64,000 bases of DNA from Aerococcus urinaeequi (GTDB lineage Bacteria > Bacillota > Bacilli > Lactobacillales > Aerococcaceae), in contig NZ_CP014162.1 of assembly GCF_001543205.1 (NCBI RefSeq), positions 744,001 to 808,000 on the forward strand, given 5' to 3'. Every line of letters begins with the position of its first letter. The first letter of the stretch is position 1. Of the stretch, positions 55,942 to 64,000 are shown in pieces. A program made the translations under genes and the position numbers. The notes beneath the pieces are model-generated. The model made no database searches, was not told the origin of the DNA, and saw only the letters and a list, made by a program, of their open reading frames with translations.

Positions 55942-57900
55942 ATGATCATATTACAAGGTTCAAATCTAGCTCGACGCTATGGCGTTGAAGTTATATTTGA
56001 AAACGTACAAATAACTATCCAACACAACAGCCGCATTGCACTAGTTGGCCGTAATGGTGCCGGTAAGTCGACACTATTAAAAATGTTAGCCAATATTGAA
56101 GCACCTGATAACGGTCAAGTTTCCTTAACTAAAGGAACAACCATCGCCTATATGGACCAACACACAGCCGTCTCTGGTGATCGAACAATTTATGAAGAAA
56201 TGGTTTCCGTATTTGAACCTGTAATCAAATTAATAAAGGAATCAGAAATCGCTGCGCTTGCCTTAGCAGATGAAGAACTTATGCAAGATACAGAGGCATA
56301 TGAAGTTGCGCTCAATCGCTATGACAAACTTCAAGAAGACTTGATTCGCTTTAATGCGTACGGATACGAATCTGAAATCCGCATGGTATTACACGGTTTC
56401 CAATTTTTTGACGAAGACTATAGCCGTAAGATTTCAACACTTTCTGGAGGTCAACGAACGCGTCTTGCTTTAGCGAAAATCCTACTCGAGAAAAAAGATT
56501 TACTCATTCTAGATGAGCCAACCAACCACCTAGATATCGAGACTTTGACTTGGCTTGAAAACTATCTACCAAAGTATCCTGGTGCCTTATTAATCGTATC
56601 CCATGACCGGTATTTTTTAGATGCCGTTACCAATGAGACTTATGAAATGGCGCACCAAGGTATCCATTATTATAAAGGGAATTATTCATTCTACCTGAAA
56701 GAACGGGCACAGCGTCTCACCATGCAAATGAAAGCTTACGAAAAGCAGCAAGAAGAGATCGCCAAATTAGAAGACTATGTAGCACGTAATATTGTGCGCG
56801 CCTCAACGACAAAAATGGCACAGTCACGTCGTAAGCAATTAGAGAAAATGACCAAAATTGAAAAGCCATTAAACGATGAAAAATCCGCACGCATTCAGTT
56901 CTCCGTTGCTGAAAGTTCTGGGAATGATGTTTTACAAACCAATAACTTAGCCGTCGGGTATAGTCCAGATAAAGTTTTGGCTGAACCTATCTCATTCCAG
57001 CTACGCAAGCAGGAAGCAATTGCAATTGTTGGACCAAATGGTGTAGGTAAATCAACCTTACTCAAAACAATTATTAAACAAATTCCAGCTATACGCGGCA
57101 CTATCGAATATGGCGCTCACTTACAAATTGGTTACTATGACCAAGAATTAGGTAATTTAAATTCAAAAAAAGATGTACTTCACGAGTTATGGGACGAACA
57201 TCCATCCATGATGGAACGAGATGTTCGCACTATTCTTGGCTCCTTCTTATTTACTGGAAATGATGTGACCAAGTCTGTAGCAACACTTTCTGGTGGGGAA
57301 AAAGCCCGACTTGAATTGGCGAAACTCGCTTTGGAACATGATAATTTCCTGATTCTCGATGAACCAACCAACCATTTGGATATTGATTCTAAAGAAGTAT
57401 TAGAGAATGCCTTGATCGAATATGATGGTACCCTATTATTTGTCAGCCATGATAGGTACTTCATCAACCGGATTGCTACCTCTGTTTTAGAAATTAATCC
57501 TGATGGTTCCACGCTTTATCTTGGTGACTATGATTATTATGTGGCTAAAAAAGCGTCAGAAGAAGAACGTCTTGCTTTACTAGCAGCTGAAAACAACGAC
57601 GAAAAGGTAGAAAAAACAACTACTCAACCCACTTCCGAGACGAAACAGGCTTTTCAACTATCTAAAGAGAAACAAAGAGAACAACGAAAATTACAGCGTG
57701 AAATTACCCAACATGAAGAGGCAATGGCTGATTTAGAAGGCAAAATTGAAGAAATCCAATTGGATATGACAAAACCTGAATTTCTTGATGATTTTGAGAA
57801 ATTAAACGAATTAAATCAATCCCTTCAAGAAGCAGAAAAAGCCTTAGACCAAGTGATGACCGCTTGGGAAGAAGCTGCAACGAAATTAGAAAACTTATAA
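55942..57900 (+). CDS. ABC-F family ATP-binding protein
   Basis: A soluble protein with two ABC ATPase domains and no membrane part. ABC-F proteins act on the ribosome, as translation factors or in antibiotic protection. Seen: Walker A GRNGAGKST and GPNGVGKST, signatures LSGGQRTRLALAKIL and LSGGEKARLELAKLAL, Walker B LLILDEPTNHLDIE and FLILDEPTNHLDID, the linker between domains with KQQEEIAKLEDYVARNIVRASTTKMAQSR, and a charged coiled-coil C-terminus (about 560-652). This resembles YdiF/Uup more than resistance types. The start is ATG 55942 (MIILQGS) or an ATG three codons upstream; RBS AAAGGA suits either. Confidence 0.9.
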   Translation: MIILQGSNLARRYGVEVIFENVQITIQHNSRIALVGRNGAGKSTLLKMLANIEAPDNGQVSLTKGTTIAYMDQHTAVSGDRTIYEEMVSVFEPVIKLIKESEIAALALADEELMQDTEAYEVALNRYDKLQEDLIRFNAYGYESEIRMVLHGFQFFDEDYSRKISTLSGGQRTRLALAKILLEKKDLLILDEPTNHLDIETLTWLENYLPKYPGALLIVSHDRYFLDAVTNETYEMAHQGIHYYKGNYSFYLKERAQRLTMQMKAYEKQQEEIAKLEDYVARNIVRASTTKMAQSRRKQLEKMTKIEKPLNDEKSARIQFSVAESSGNDVLQTNNLAVGYSPDKVLAEPISFQLRKQEAIAIVGPNGVGKSTLLKTIIKQIPAIRGTIEYGAHLQIGYYDQELGNLNSKKDVLHELWDEHPSMMERDVRTILGSFLFTGNDVTKSVATLSGGEKARLELAKLALEHDNFLILDEPTNHLDIDSKEVLENALIEYDGTLLFVSHDRYFINRIATSVLEINPDGSTLYLGDYDYYVAKKASEEERLALLAAENNDEKVEKTTTQPTSETKQAFQLSKEKQREQRKLQREITQHEEAMADLEGKIEEIQLDMTKPEFLDDFEKLNELNQSLQEAEKALDQVMTAWEEAATKLENL

Positions 57901-57906
57901 AAGCAA

Positions 57907-57949
57907 AAACAAGGTAAGCCCTTTAATGAAAATATGGCTTACCTTGTTT
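57907..57949. terminator. bidirectional terminator between the ABC-F and aldolase genes
   Basis: AAACAAGGTAAGCC pairs with GGCTTACCTTGTTT; a T7 run follows on the plus strand and A-rich sequence precedes it. The two flanking genes converge here. Confidence 0.88.
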
Positions 57950-57974
57950 TTTTATCAACTATACCAAATAGCTG

Positions 57975-58787
57975 TTATTTTAAAAATACCGCATCATCTA
58001 CTTGGTATTCATCTCCTTCTACCCCTTTTCGAACGTCATCAATTCTCGTTTTGGTTGCTTGACGAAAGAAGGCCAAGTCGTTCAATACCGTGACGAATTG
58101 GAATCCTTGTTCAATTCGGTTGATTGCATCTTGTGCATTAGCTGTAAAGATGCCTGGAATTTTACCTGCTTCTTTACATGCTTTAAGGACTTTTTGGATA
58201 TTGGCTTCAAGTTCTGGACTTGTTGATGGGTCTTCAACACCCATGGCATGCGCTAGGTCAAGACGACCGATGTACACACAGTCAATTCCTTCAACACTCA
58301 CGATTTCTTCAACGTTTTCAACCGCTTCTGGGGTCTCACATTGCACAATGACCATGGATTTTTCGTCTACTTCACCCTTGTTATAGTTTTCATAGGCACC
58401 CCAAAGTGGCCCACGCCCAATCCCTTTACCGCGGATACCGATAGGTGGCATTTTAGTATTTTGAATCACGAATTCCGCTTGTGCTTTGGTGTTGACCATT
58501 GGAATCATCAATCCATGCAAACCGATATCCAACATTCGACCCATCATTGGACCGTCTTCAGGATTGTAAACACGGGCATATGGGGCAGTACCGTATAATT
58601 CGGCTGCACGCACCATGTCTAAGGCTGTTTCTAAGCTTGTTTGAGCATGTTCGAAGTCAATCATAGCAAAGTCGAAGCCATTGACCCCTAAAATTTCCGT
58701 ATTTAACGAAGAGCTTGATGCCACAAAAGCACCGATAGCATAGCCTTTTTCAGCAATTTTTTCTTTTACAAGGTTGCGCATTTCCAT
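57975..58787 (-). CDS. HpcH/HpaI family aldolase
   Basis: A class II metal-dependent aldolase of the HpcH/HpaI family, which cleaves 2-keto-4-hydroxy acids to pyruvate or a keto acid and an aldehyde. Seen: GFDFAMIDFEHAQTS near residues 37-51, ARVYNPEDGPMMGRMLDIGLHGLMIPMV, CETPEAVENVEEI (metal-ligand Glu region) and IDCVYIGRLDLAHAMG. At 270 aa it is normal. The RBS AAAGGA is 8 nt before ATG. It is 62 bp after the cupin gene on the same strand. Substrate unknown; family members act in aromatic-acid or sugar-acid catabolism. Confidence 0.88.
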   Translation of the reverse strand: MEMRNLVKEKIAEKGYAIGAFVASSSSLNTEILGVNGFDFAMIDFEHAQTSLETALDMVRAAELYGTAPYARVYNPEDGPMMGRMLDIGLHGLMIPMVNTKAQAEFVIQNTKMPPIGIRGKGIGRGPLWGAYENYNKGEVDEKSMVIVQCETPEAVENVEEIVSVEGIDCVYIGRLDLAHAMGVEDPSTSPELEANIQKVLKACKEAGKIPGIFTANAQDAINRIEQGFQFVTVLNDLAFFRQATKTRIDDVRKGVEGDEYQVDDAVFLK

Positions 58788-58849
58788 TTATATCATCCTT
58801 TTCCCGTCTTTAGTCCTATTCAAATCAGTCCTAATGTCTCTATTTCTAA

Positions 58850-59260
58850 TTAGTCAATTATGTTAAAGCCTTGGTAGCCTTGTTCTTTCAAGAATTGGCT
58901 GTAAGCTTCGTTGTAGTCTTCACGCGCTGGGGCGAAGATATCCACGTTCACCACTGTTTCTGGCGAATCGTACACATGAATGTAATGTTCAACACCCTTC
59001 GGCACAACTACCCATGAGCCTGCTGTCATGCGGAATGGCTCACCGTCAACGTAATAGTCACATTCACCTTGTAAGATCCAAGCGATTTGTTGGTGATCAT
59101 CATGCGTATGTGGGCGTAAGTCGTTGCCATTATCTACTCGGTTAACTGTTACATTGACGCCATCACCTGACATGGCGAACACGGCTTGATCGATTCCAGG
59201 GCGTAATGGACGGTAGGGAATTTCATTGATGTTTCCAAAATCTACATTTTCTAGTGCCAT
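58850..59260 (-). CDS. cupin-domain protein
   Basis: A 136-aa single-domain cupin. Seen: motif 1 RPHTHDDHQQIAWILQGE with His51 and His53, where the usual Glu is replaced by Gln, and motif 2 SWVVVPKGVEHYIHV with His92, so the metal site is probably kept in altered form. The start was moved to ATG 59260 (MALENV), because GGAGG is 8 nt upstream. It is encoded just upstream of the HpcH/HpaI aldolase and probably co-transcribed. Such small cupins often act on keto or sugar acids or bind ligands, but no specific activity can be claimed. Confidence 0.82.
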   Translation of the reverse strand: MALENVDFGNINEIPYRPLRPGIDQAVFAMSGDGVNVTVNRVDNGNDLRPHTHDDHQQIAWILQGECDYYVDGEPFRMTAGSWVVVPKGVEHYIHVYDSPETVVNVDIFAPAREDYNEAYSQFLKEQGYQGFNIID

Positions 59261-59690
59261 GATGCATTCCTCCAATATTGATACTTTGTTTTTATTAAAA
59301 CTTTATGAGTTTTTCGATTGGTGTCACCTTACCATCTCATTTTATTAAAAGCAACAAGAGAAAGTATTTGCCAACGAATCCTTTTGATATTGTCCTAAGG
59401 ATCTCTGAAAAAATGGGTGACCAACTTTTTCTAGCCTTCTTATGAAGGAATTGACATCTTTTGGTCAAATTTAGGGGCATATTTTGTCAAAATAAGCATC
59501 TTTCAAAATGTACAATTTTTGTTTTCAACTCGTTTTCAGCTGACAAAGTGGTTCAGCTCACCCTCATAAATCTCATCATTGTCTCATTTACAAAAATATT
59601 ACAATTGACCGAATCCCTTGATACATATAAGATTAACCAATTTTTATGTTTCAAAAATGACATTAAATTAAAAATAAATGTGGGAAAGAC
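59261..59690. other. intergenic region between cupin gene and leader peptide
   Basis: An AT-rich divergent gap of about 430 bp containing the cupin promoter region. Inverted repeat TTGAC-N8-GTCAA at 59451-59468 might be an operator. A 78-codon frame within it has no RBS and low-complexity AT-rich composition, so I do not call it a gene. Confidence 0.35.
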
Positions 59691-59719
59691 TTGTTAAAAT
59701 GAAAATATGATGATAAGAT
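59691..59719 (+). promoter_or_regulatory. promoter of the Leu leader
   Basis: TTGTTA (59691-59696), 17-bp spacer, TAAGAT (59714-59719). The predicted start of transcription is about 59726, ten bases before the leader-peptide RBS. Confidence 0.6.
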
Positions 59720-59752
59720 AGCACTAACTTAAACCAAAGGAGTGAGACCAAT

Positions 59753-59857
59753 ATGGCAATGCATACAGATTTTACAAATATGACCAACACCTCTTGGTCA
59801 ATGACCTCTACTGATCACCAGACACATACATCTTTATTATTATTATTAGCTAACTAG
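59753..59857 (+). CDS. leader peptide with five tandem Leu codons
   Basis: A 34-codon ORF behind AAAGGAG (10 nt before ATG). It is rich in Thr and Met, and ends T-S-L-L-L-L-L-A-N-stop, with all five Leu encoded by TTA. This is the architecture of an amino-acid attenuation leader: ribosome stalling at Leu codons when charged tRNA-Leu is scarce, followed by a terminator at 59915-59952. It is too short for routine gene callers. The downstream gene is a thiolase and not a Leu biosynthesis gene, which is odd. The reading frame and context are seen; attenuation is inferred. Confidence 0.75.
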   Translation: MAMHTDFTNMTNTSWSMTSTDHQTHTSLLLLLAN

Positions 59858-59875
59858 GATTGTTCCAACATATGG

Positions 59876-59952
59876 AAGAGTCCTATTTCTCGTGAATGCG
59901 GGCTCTTAGCTAGTAAGACTGCGGGCCGCATAAAAGGTTCGCAGTCTTTTTT
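59876..59952 (+). promoter_or_regulatory. attenuator region of the Leu leader
   Basis: Two consecutive stems follow the leader peptide. AAGAGTCC (59876-59883) pairs with GGGCTCTT (59900-59907), and the terminator AAGACTGCG (59915-59923) pairs with CGCAGTCTT (59940-59948), followed by a T run. TAGCTAA at the end of the peptide frame (59847-59853) can also pair with TTAGCTA (59906-59912). Alternative folding could therefore be switched by the ribosome. Confidence 0.7.
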
Positions 59953-60000
59953 GTTTCTGATGATCGGCTTTTAAGTGAATTTGATTAATATGACTCACAA

Positions 60001-60117
60001 TATCTGGTTCCAAAAGTCAGAATTATCCGACGCTTCCCAAAATACTCTAATTACCTACAGTAATAGTTCTACTCTTGGTCTAGCGCGTATATTCTAAGCG
60101 ACTTTTGTCTCACCTCA
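60001..60117 (-). repeat. intergenic structured repeat, copy 7
   Basis: On the minus strand it begins GGTGAGACAAAAGTCGCTTAG, contains ATTACTGTAGGTAAT and ends AATTCTGACTTTTGGAACCAGATA. It matches copy 6 in order and spacing. It lies between the attenuator and the thiolase RBS, and is one of two copies not directly behind a stop codon. Confidence 0.62.
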
Positions 60118-60144
60118 ACTTAACCCTCGAAAGGAGTTTTTCAA

Positions 60145-61332
60145 ATGCAAGATGTCGTAATCGTAGCTGCACAAAGAACCCCCATCGGATCATTCGGTGG
60201 CGTATTTAAAAATATTTCCGCTGTTGACTTAGGTAAGGTAGCCGTTCAAGGTGCCATGGCTAAGGCCAACATTGATCCAACCCTAGTAGATGAGGTCATC
60301 TTCGGTAACGTCTTAAGCGCAGGTTTAGGTCAAAACGTGGCCCGTCAGGTTGCAGTTGCCGCCGGAATACCTGTAGAAAAACCAGCTTTCGCTGTCAATA
60401 AGGTTTGCGGTTCAGGTTTGAAAGCTGTCGCCCTTGCCGCTCAAAGTATTATGGTGGGCGAATCGGACGTCGTGGTTGCTGGCGGGACCGAAAATATGAG
60501 CCAAGCGCCTTACATTGTTGAAGATGCACGTTGGGGTATGCGAATGGGCGACCAGAAAGTGGTCGACACCATGATTAAAGACGGTTTAACCGACGCCTTC
60601 AATAACTACCATATGGGCATTACCGCAGAAAACATTGTTGAAAAATATGGATTCACTAGAGAAGATCAAGATGCCCTAGCCGCTTCCAGCCAACAAAAAG
60701 CGGAAGCCGCCATCAATGACAATAAATTCAAAGATGAAATTACACCCGTTGCTGTGCCTCAAAGACGCGGCGACGATATCCAAATCGAAGCGGATGAATA
60801 TCCAAGAGCTGGTGTTACCCAAGAATCATTAGCCAAATTAAGACCAGCATTCAAACGTGACGGTGGAACGGTTACAGCAGCTAACTCTTCAGGTATTAAC
60901 GACGGTGCAGCAGCTATCGTTTTGATGTCAAAAGAAAAAGCTGAAGCTATCGGTGCTAAACCACTGGCAACGATTAAAGCTTTCGCAAGTGCCGGTGTTG
61001 ATCCATCAATCATGGGAACTGGTCCAATTCCAGCAACCAAAAAGGCCCTAGCTAAAGCCCAATTAACAATAAAAGACATAGACTTAATCGAAGCCAATGA
61101 AGCCTTTGCAGCTCAAGCCTTATGTGTATTACAAGACCTAGATGCAGACATGGAGAAAGTCAATGTGAATGGTGGGGCTATCGCCTTAGGTCACCCAATC
61201 GGTGCATCCGGCGCTCGCATCTTAGTCACCCTGGTTCATGAAATGATTAAACGACAATCTCAATATGGTCTAGCTACCTTGTGTATCGGGGGTGGCCAAG
61301 GAATATCGATGATTATCGAAGGTAACTATTAA
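60145..61332 (+). CDS. acetyl-CoA C-acyltransferase (thiolase)
   Basis: A type II biosynthetic-type thiolase that condenses two acetyl-CoA to acetoacetyl-CoA or runs in reverse. Seen: active-site Cys88 in [20 protein letters not shown], catalytic His near residue 350 in [16 protein letters not shown], and Cys near 380 in LCIGGGQG. At 395 aa it is full length. The RBS GAAAGGAG precedes ATG. It is preceded by a Leu leader/attenuator and followed 115 bp later by a metallo-hydrolase gene on the same strand. Whether it serves mevalonate, ketone or degradative metabolism is open. Confidence 0.93.
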   Translation: MQDVVIVAAQRTPIGSFGGVFKNISAVDLGKVAVQGAMAKANIDPTLVDEVIFGNVLSAGLGQNVARQVAVAAGIPVEKPAFAVNKVCGSGLKAVALAAQSIMVGESDVVVAGGTENMSQAPYIVEDARWGMRMGDQKVVDTMIKDGLTDAFNNYHMGITAENIVEKYGFTREDQDALAASSQQKAEAAINDNKFKDEITPVAVPQRRGDDIQIEADEYPRAGVTQESLAKLRPAFKRDGGTVTAANSSGINDGAAAIVLMSKEKAEAIGAKPLATIKAFASAGVDPSIMGTGPIPATKKALAKAQLTIKDIDLIEANEAFAAQALCVLQDLDADMEKVNVNGGAIALGHPIGASGARILVTLVHEMIKRQSQYGLATLCIGGGQGISMIIEGNY

Positions 61333-61447
61333 TTGGCTGTGACACCAGCTAAGGGCTAAACCCCTTTTGACAATTGAAAAATGAGTCGTATTTAAAAACT
61401 GATAACCAGCTAATAGCTAAAGCACATATATAAAGGAGATTTTTATA

Positions 61448-62365
61448 ATGATTGATACATATACTTTCCACGAAATGAAACTATCTTGGTTGAACGGCGC
61501 AATGATTGGTACAGATGGCGGCACGATTTTCGGCCCAGTACCAAGAACACTTTGGGGTCGCTACTATCCTTATAATGACAAAAACCAAGTAGCTGAGGTT
61601 TGTGACCCGATTGTCATCCAATACCAAGGGAAAAACTACATCATTGATGCTTCCTTTAACTTGGATAAATTCAATGAAAAAGGGAAACGAAATGTTGGGC
61701 TACAACAAGAAGGTAGCATCCAAGAAGACTTTGAAACACTGGGGATTACACCTGAAGATATTGACGTCGTGATGATGACTCATATGCATAACGACCACGC
61801 TAGCGGTTTGACTTACTTTGAAGATGATCAATGGCAATCAACCTTCCCTAATGCCACGATTTATATCTCTGATATCGAGTGGGATGCGGTAAAACATCCG
61901 AATGCACGGACTAAAAATACTTATCCGAAAGAAAACTGGGAAGCAATCCAAGGGCAAGTAGAAACCTTTACGGATAGCATTACGATTGCTGAAGGGATTA
62001 CCATGGAAGTTACAGGTGGTCACAGCCCAGGTCATACGATTATTCGTCTTGAACAAGCTGGCGAAACCATGCTACATATGGCGGATATCCTACTTACTTT
62101 CGTCCACACAAACCCACTTTGGGTCGGCGGTCTAGACGATTACCCAATGGATTCGATTTCAGCCAAACAAGACTTGATGCCAGAAGCCCTAGCCAACAAC
62201 TACCGCTTTATCTTCTACCATGACCCATACTACCGCGTGGTTGAATATACTGAAGACGGGAAAAACATCCAATACGCTATGAAGTCGTCGCGCGATGTCT
62301 TTATCCCATTCACTGACCAACAAGACCGTGTCCCAAAACAAGTTGAAGCAGCCGTTGCGAAGTAA
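61448..62365 (+). CDS. metallo-beta-lactamase fold hydrolase
   Basis: A 305-aa hydrolase of the metallo-beta-lactamase superfamily. Seen: the zinc motif THMHNDHASG with His112, His114, Asp116 and His117, GGHSPGHTII further on, HMADIL, and FYHDPYYRVV near the C-terminus. This set resembles YtnP/AiiA-type lactonases, but the substrate cannot be set from motifs. There is no signal peptide. The RBS AAAGGAG precedes ATG. Co-orientation and the 115-bp gap suggest it may follow the thiolase in one transcript. Confidence 0.85.
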   Translation: MIDTYTFHEMKLSWLNGAMIGTDGGTIFGPVPRTLWGRYYPYNDKNQVAEVCDPIVIQYQGKNYIIDASFNLDKFNEKGKRNVGLQQEGSIQEDFETLGITPEDIDVVMMTHMHNDHASGLTYFEDDQWQSTFPNATIYISDIEWDAVKHPNARTKNTYPKENWEAIQGQVETFTDSITIAEGITMEVTGGHSPGHTIIRLEQAGETMLHMADILLTFVHTNPLWVGGLDDYPMDSISAKQDLMPEALANNYRFIFYHDPYYRVVEYTEDGKNIQYAMKSSRDVFIPFTDQQDRVPKQVEAAVAK

Positions 62366-62402
62366 GCAATAAGTCTCTTCGTTAATTGAATATGAAATAC
62401 CG

Positions 62403-62470
62403 ACAAGTTTCCTTCTATATAAGGTGTCAATCAAATGACCTATTATATAGAAGAAACTTGTTATTTTTTT
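62403..62470 (+). terminator. terminator after the metallo-hydrolase gene
   Basis: ACAAGTTTCCTTCTATATA pairs imperfectly with TATATAGAAGAAACTTGT, and a T7 run follows on the plus strand. Confidence 0.7.
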
Positions 62471-62486
62471 GAAAAGACCACAAAAA

Positions 62487-62526
62487 AACCAGCTAGTAAA
62501 GGTTTCAGGAACCCCACTAGCTGGTT
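62487..62526 (-). terminator. terminator after the hydratase-like gene
   Basis: AACCAGCTAGT pairs with ACTAGCTGGTT and is followed on the minus strand by TTTTTTTGTGG. It lies 10 bp past the stop. Confidence 0.8.
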
Positions 62527-62536
62527 ATCTTTTGCT

Positions 62537-63325
62537 TTATTCGACTACTTCAAAGGTAATGTCATCCATGGTATCGAATTTCACTTCGACCTTATCGCCA
62601 ATTTCAATCTTGTTGGCCTTGGTCATTCCACCGGTCATAATTGGCACGCCGGCCTCTAATTTCACACCCCGCTTATACAAGGCATTGGCTAGGAAGACCA
62701 CCGCATTGGCTGGATGGTTGGCTACATCCTTCCCGACCCCTTCATCAATCTTCTCACCATTGATATAAACGACAGCCTTCTCATTCAAGATATCCACTTG
62801 GTCTAAGCTGAAGTGGGTATTTGAGTAAACAGCCCCCTGGCAAGAAGTGTTGTCAGCAACCACATCTTCCAAGGAGAAGCGGAAACCGTGATAGCGAGAG
62901 TCTACTATTTCAACAGAAGAATAGACATAGTCAATCTTATCCATGACCTCTTCAAAAGTCACATTCTCTTGGTAGATATCCTCCTTCAAGACAATGGTCA
63001 CTTCCGGCTCAATACGCGGGTGAATAAACCGTTCCATCGACAAAGGCTCGCCGTCATAAGAAATCATATACTCAAAGATGTGGGCATAAACCGGCTGATC
63101 AATATTCAACTGTTTAATCTTAGCCGGTGACGTCAAACCAATCTTATAAGCTGCCGTCTTCCCGTCCGTTTCTTTCTTCAAAGCCACGACCAAATCCTGA
63201 ATATCGTAGGCCTCCTGCTCATCGAAGGAAACATTAAACACCTCCGTCACATTATCAATCGCCGTCTTATTCTTCTCCGCATCATACAAATACTGCGCAA
63301 TCTCCTGCATCTTCGACTCTTCCAT
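62537..63325 (-). CDS. 2-keto-4-pentenoate hydratase-like protein (FAH superfamily)
   Basis: A protein of the fumarylacetoacetase-like hydratase/decarboxylase group (MhpD, HpcG, DmpE/DmpH). Seen: AAYKIGLTSPAKIKQL, the metal-binding EPEVTIVLKEDI segment with the conserved Glu pair, SSVEIVDSRY, ADNTSCQGAVY, and NHPANAVVFLANAL near the C-terminus. At 262 aa it is normal. Family enzymes hydrate 2-hydroxydienoates to 4-hydroxy-2-oxo acids, which are substrates for HpcH/HpaI aldolases such as the one at 57975. The two could be sequential steps, though they lie in separate transcripts here. Confidence 0.86.
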   Translation of the reverse strand: MEESKMQEIAQYLYDAEKNKTAIDNVTEVFNVSFDEQEAYDIQDLVVALKKETDGKTAAYKIGLTSPAKIKQLNIDQPVYAHIFEYMISYDGEPLSMERFIHPRIEPEVTIVLKEDIYQENVTFEEVMDKIDYVYSSVEIVDSRYHGFRFSLEDVVADNTSCQGAVYSNTHFSLDQVDILNEKAVVYINGEKIDEGVGKDVANHPANAVVFLANALYKRGVKLEAGVPIMTGGMTKANKIEIGDKVEVKFDTMDDITFEVVE

Positions 63326-63434
63326 ACCTGTCAGCTCCTTTTAATTCATTAAGAAATAATGATAAATATTAACCCCATTGTATCAAAACTGACAGATAAA
63401 GCAATCCACACTCTCATATATTTTTAATAAAAAA

Positions 63435-63467
63435 AGGGCATCCGCCCCGATTGCTGGCAAACACCCT
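63435..63467 (-). terminator. terminator after the quinone oxidoreductase gene
   Basis: On the minus strand AGGGTGTTTGCC pairs with GGCGGATGCCCT, with G-U pairs, followed by TTTTTTT. It is 31 bp past the stop. Confidence 0.7.
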
Positions 63468-63497
63468 AAATCACTTCATCAATAAAATCACGAAACT

Positions 63498-64000
63498 TTA
63501 GTCTTCCAAGCTGATAATGATTTTACCTAAGTTTTTATTGGCTTCCATATATTCATGGGCCTCTGGCAAGCGGTCAAAAGCCATGACTGTGTCAATCACT
63601 GGTTGAATAGTACCGTCTGCAATTAAAGGCACGACTTCTTTATTGACGTCTGCTACGAGGCGGGCCTTGTAGTCGTCTGACCGTGGTGACAGCAAGGTGC
63701 CTTGGAGCTTCACCCGCTTAAAGAGCAATTGCCCCATATCAAAGTCCGGGACCACTGTACCCCCAAGAACCCCAATTAAAACCCAGCGACCGTCTTGGCC
63801 GATAGCGGACGCATTTTTATTAGCATAGGACGCCCCAATGAAATCTAGAATGACATCGACACCCCTTTTGTCAGTGGCTTCAGAAATCACGTCGGCGAAA
63901 TTTTCTTCCTTATAATTGATGGTGTTTTGAGCGCCTAACTCTTTAGCTAGGTCTAGTTTATCTTGACGGCCTGCAGTGGCAAAGATTTCTGCCTTGGACA
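63498..64000 (-). CDS. zinc-type alcohol dehydrogenase/quinone oxidoreductase, 5' end outside window
   Basis: Partial: the open frame runs through the right edge, so only the C-terminal 167 residues or so are visible. An internal GTG at 63890 could be mistaken for the start. Seen: part of the NADPH-binding domain (KAEIFATAGRQDKLDLAKELGAQ), GVDVILDFIGASY, and the MDR C-terminus with DRLPEAHEYMEANKNLGKIII. No structural-zinc Cys cluster falls in the visible part. It resembles the Qor/TP53I3 quinone oxidoreductase group. It is followed by its own terminator. Confidence 0.82.
   Translation of the reverse strand, partial: SKAEIFATAGRQDKLDLAKELGAQNTINYKEENFADVISEATDKRGVDVILDFIGASYANKNASAIGQDGRWVLIGVLGGTVVPDFDMGQLLFKRVKLQGTLLSPRSDDYKARLVADVNKEVVPLIADGTIQPVIDTVMAFDRLPEAHEYMEANKNLGKIIISLED

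Noticed and set aside
59461-59697. 78-codon plus-strand ORF in the cupin-leader gap
   Set aside because: AT-rich, no RBS, no motif, and it runs into the -35 region of the leader promoter.

Overview
The window is a chromosomal segment of a low-GC Gram-positive bacterium of the order Lactobacillales. Evidence: HPr kinase, an hprK-lgt-gpsA-galU-trxB-pgm block, CIRCE and T-box control, a liaXYZ-type membrane-stress cluster, AGGAGG-type ribosome binding sites, and ABC transporters with fused substrate-binding and permease parts. An Aerococcaceae-like organism is my best guess, but nothing here proves the family. I see no rRNA or tRNA gene, CRISPR array, prophage or insertion sequence. Nearly every gene between 1 and 31.6 kb lies on the minus strand.

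Layout. 0-7 kb: pgm, trxB, galU, gpsA, lgt, hprK (sugar phosphate, envelope precursors, redox, carbon control). 7-9.7 kb: liaX, two PspC-domain genes and a YvlD-type gene (liaXYZ-like). 9.7-17 kb: DNA repair (sbcC, sbcD, and uvrA with a LexA-type box). 17-24 kb: phosphate uptake pstSCAB with phoPR and an array of PhoP half-sites. 24-31.6 kb: prfB with its programmed +1 frameshift, secA, hpf, comFA/comFC, degV. 31.8-38.7 kb: yigZ, a GlcD-type FAD oxidase, a sirtuin, a FrnE-type oxidoreductase, and NAD synthesis genes nadE and pncB. 39-42 kb: a polyprenyl glycosylphosphotransferase and a Ser-rich membrane-anchored protein. 42.6-50.6 kb: an arginine block (two fused ABC transporters, argG, argH) under T-box leaders that read CGC (Arg). 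50.7-58 kb: amidase, groESL with CIRCE, rex, an ABC-F protein. 58-64 kb: an accessory metabolic patch (HpcH/HpaI aldolase, cupin, thiolase, metallo-beta-lactamase fold hydrolase, 2-keto-4-pentenoate hydratase-like protein, quinone oxidoreductase).

Less ordinary observations. (a) A family of dispersed intergenic elements of about 90-260 bp with a TAGGGTGTGAG-like end; five of seven start at or within a few bases of a stop codon and lie before a terminator, so they would be transcribed as structured 3' UTRs. (b) A tandem arginine T-box whose second unit keeps the antiterminator and terminator but has lost Stem I and the specifier. (c) A 34-codon leader peptide with five consecutive TTA Leu codons, followed by an attenuator-like terminator, placed upstream of a thiolase rather than a leucine biosynthesis operon. 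(d) Two 17-bp TTGTG-N7-CACAA palindromes, upstream of rex and of yigZ/glcD. (e) A sirtuin with its fourth zinc cysteine replaced by Asp, and a SecA without the usual C-terminal zinc tail.

Limits: all assignments come from reading sequence and motifs. No database search, folding or alignment program was run.
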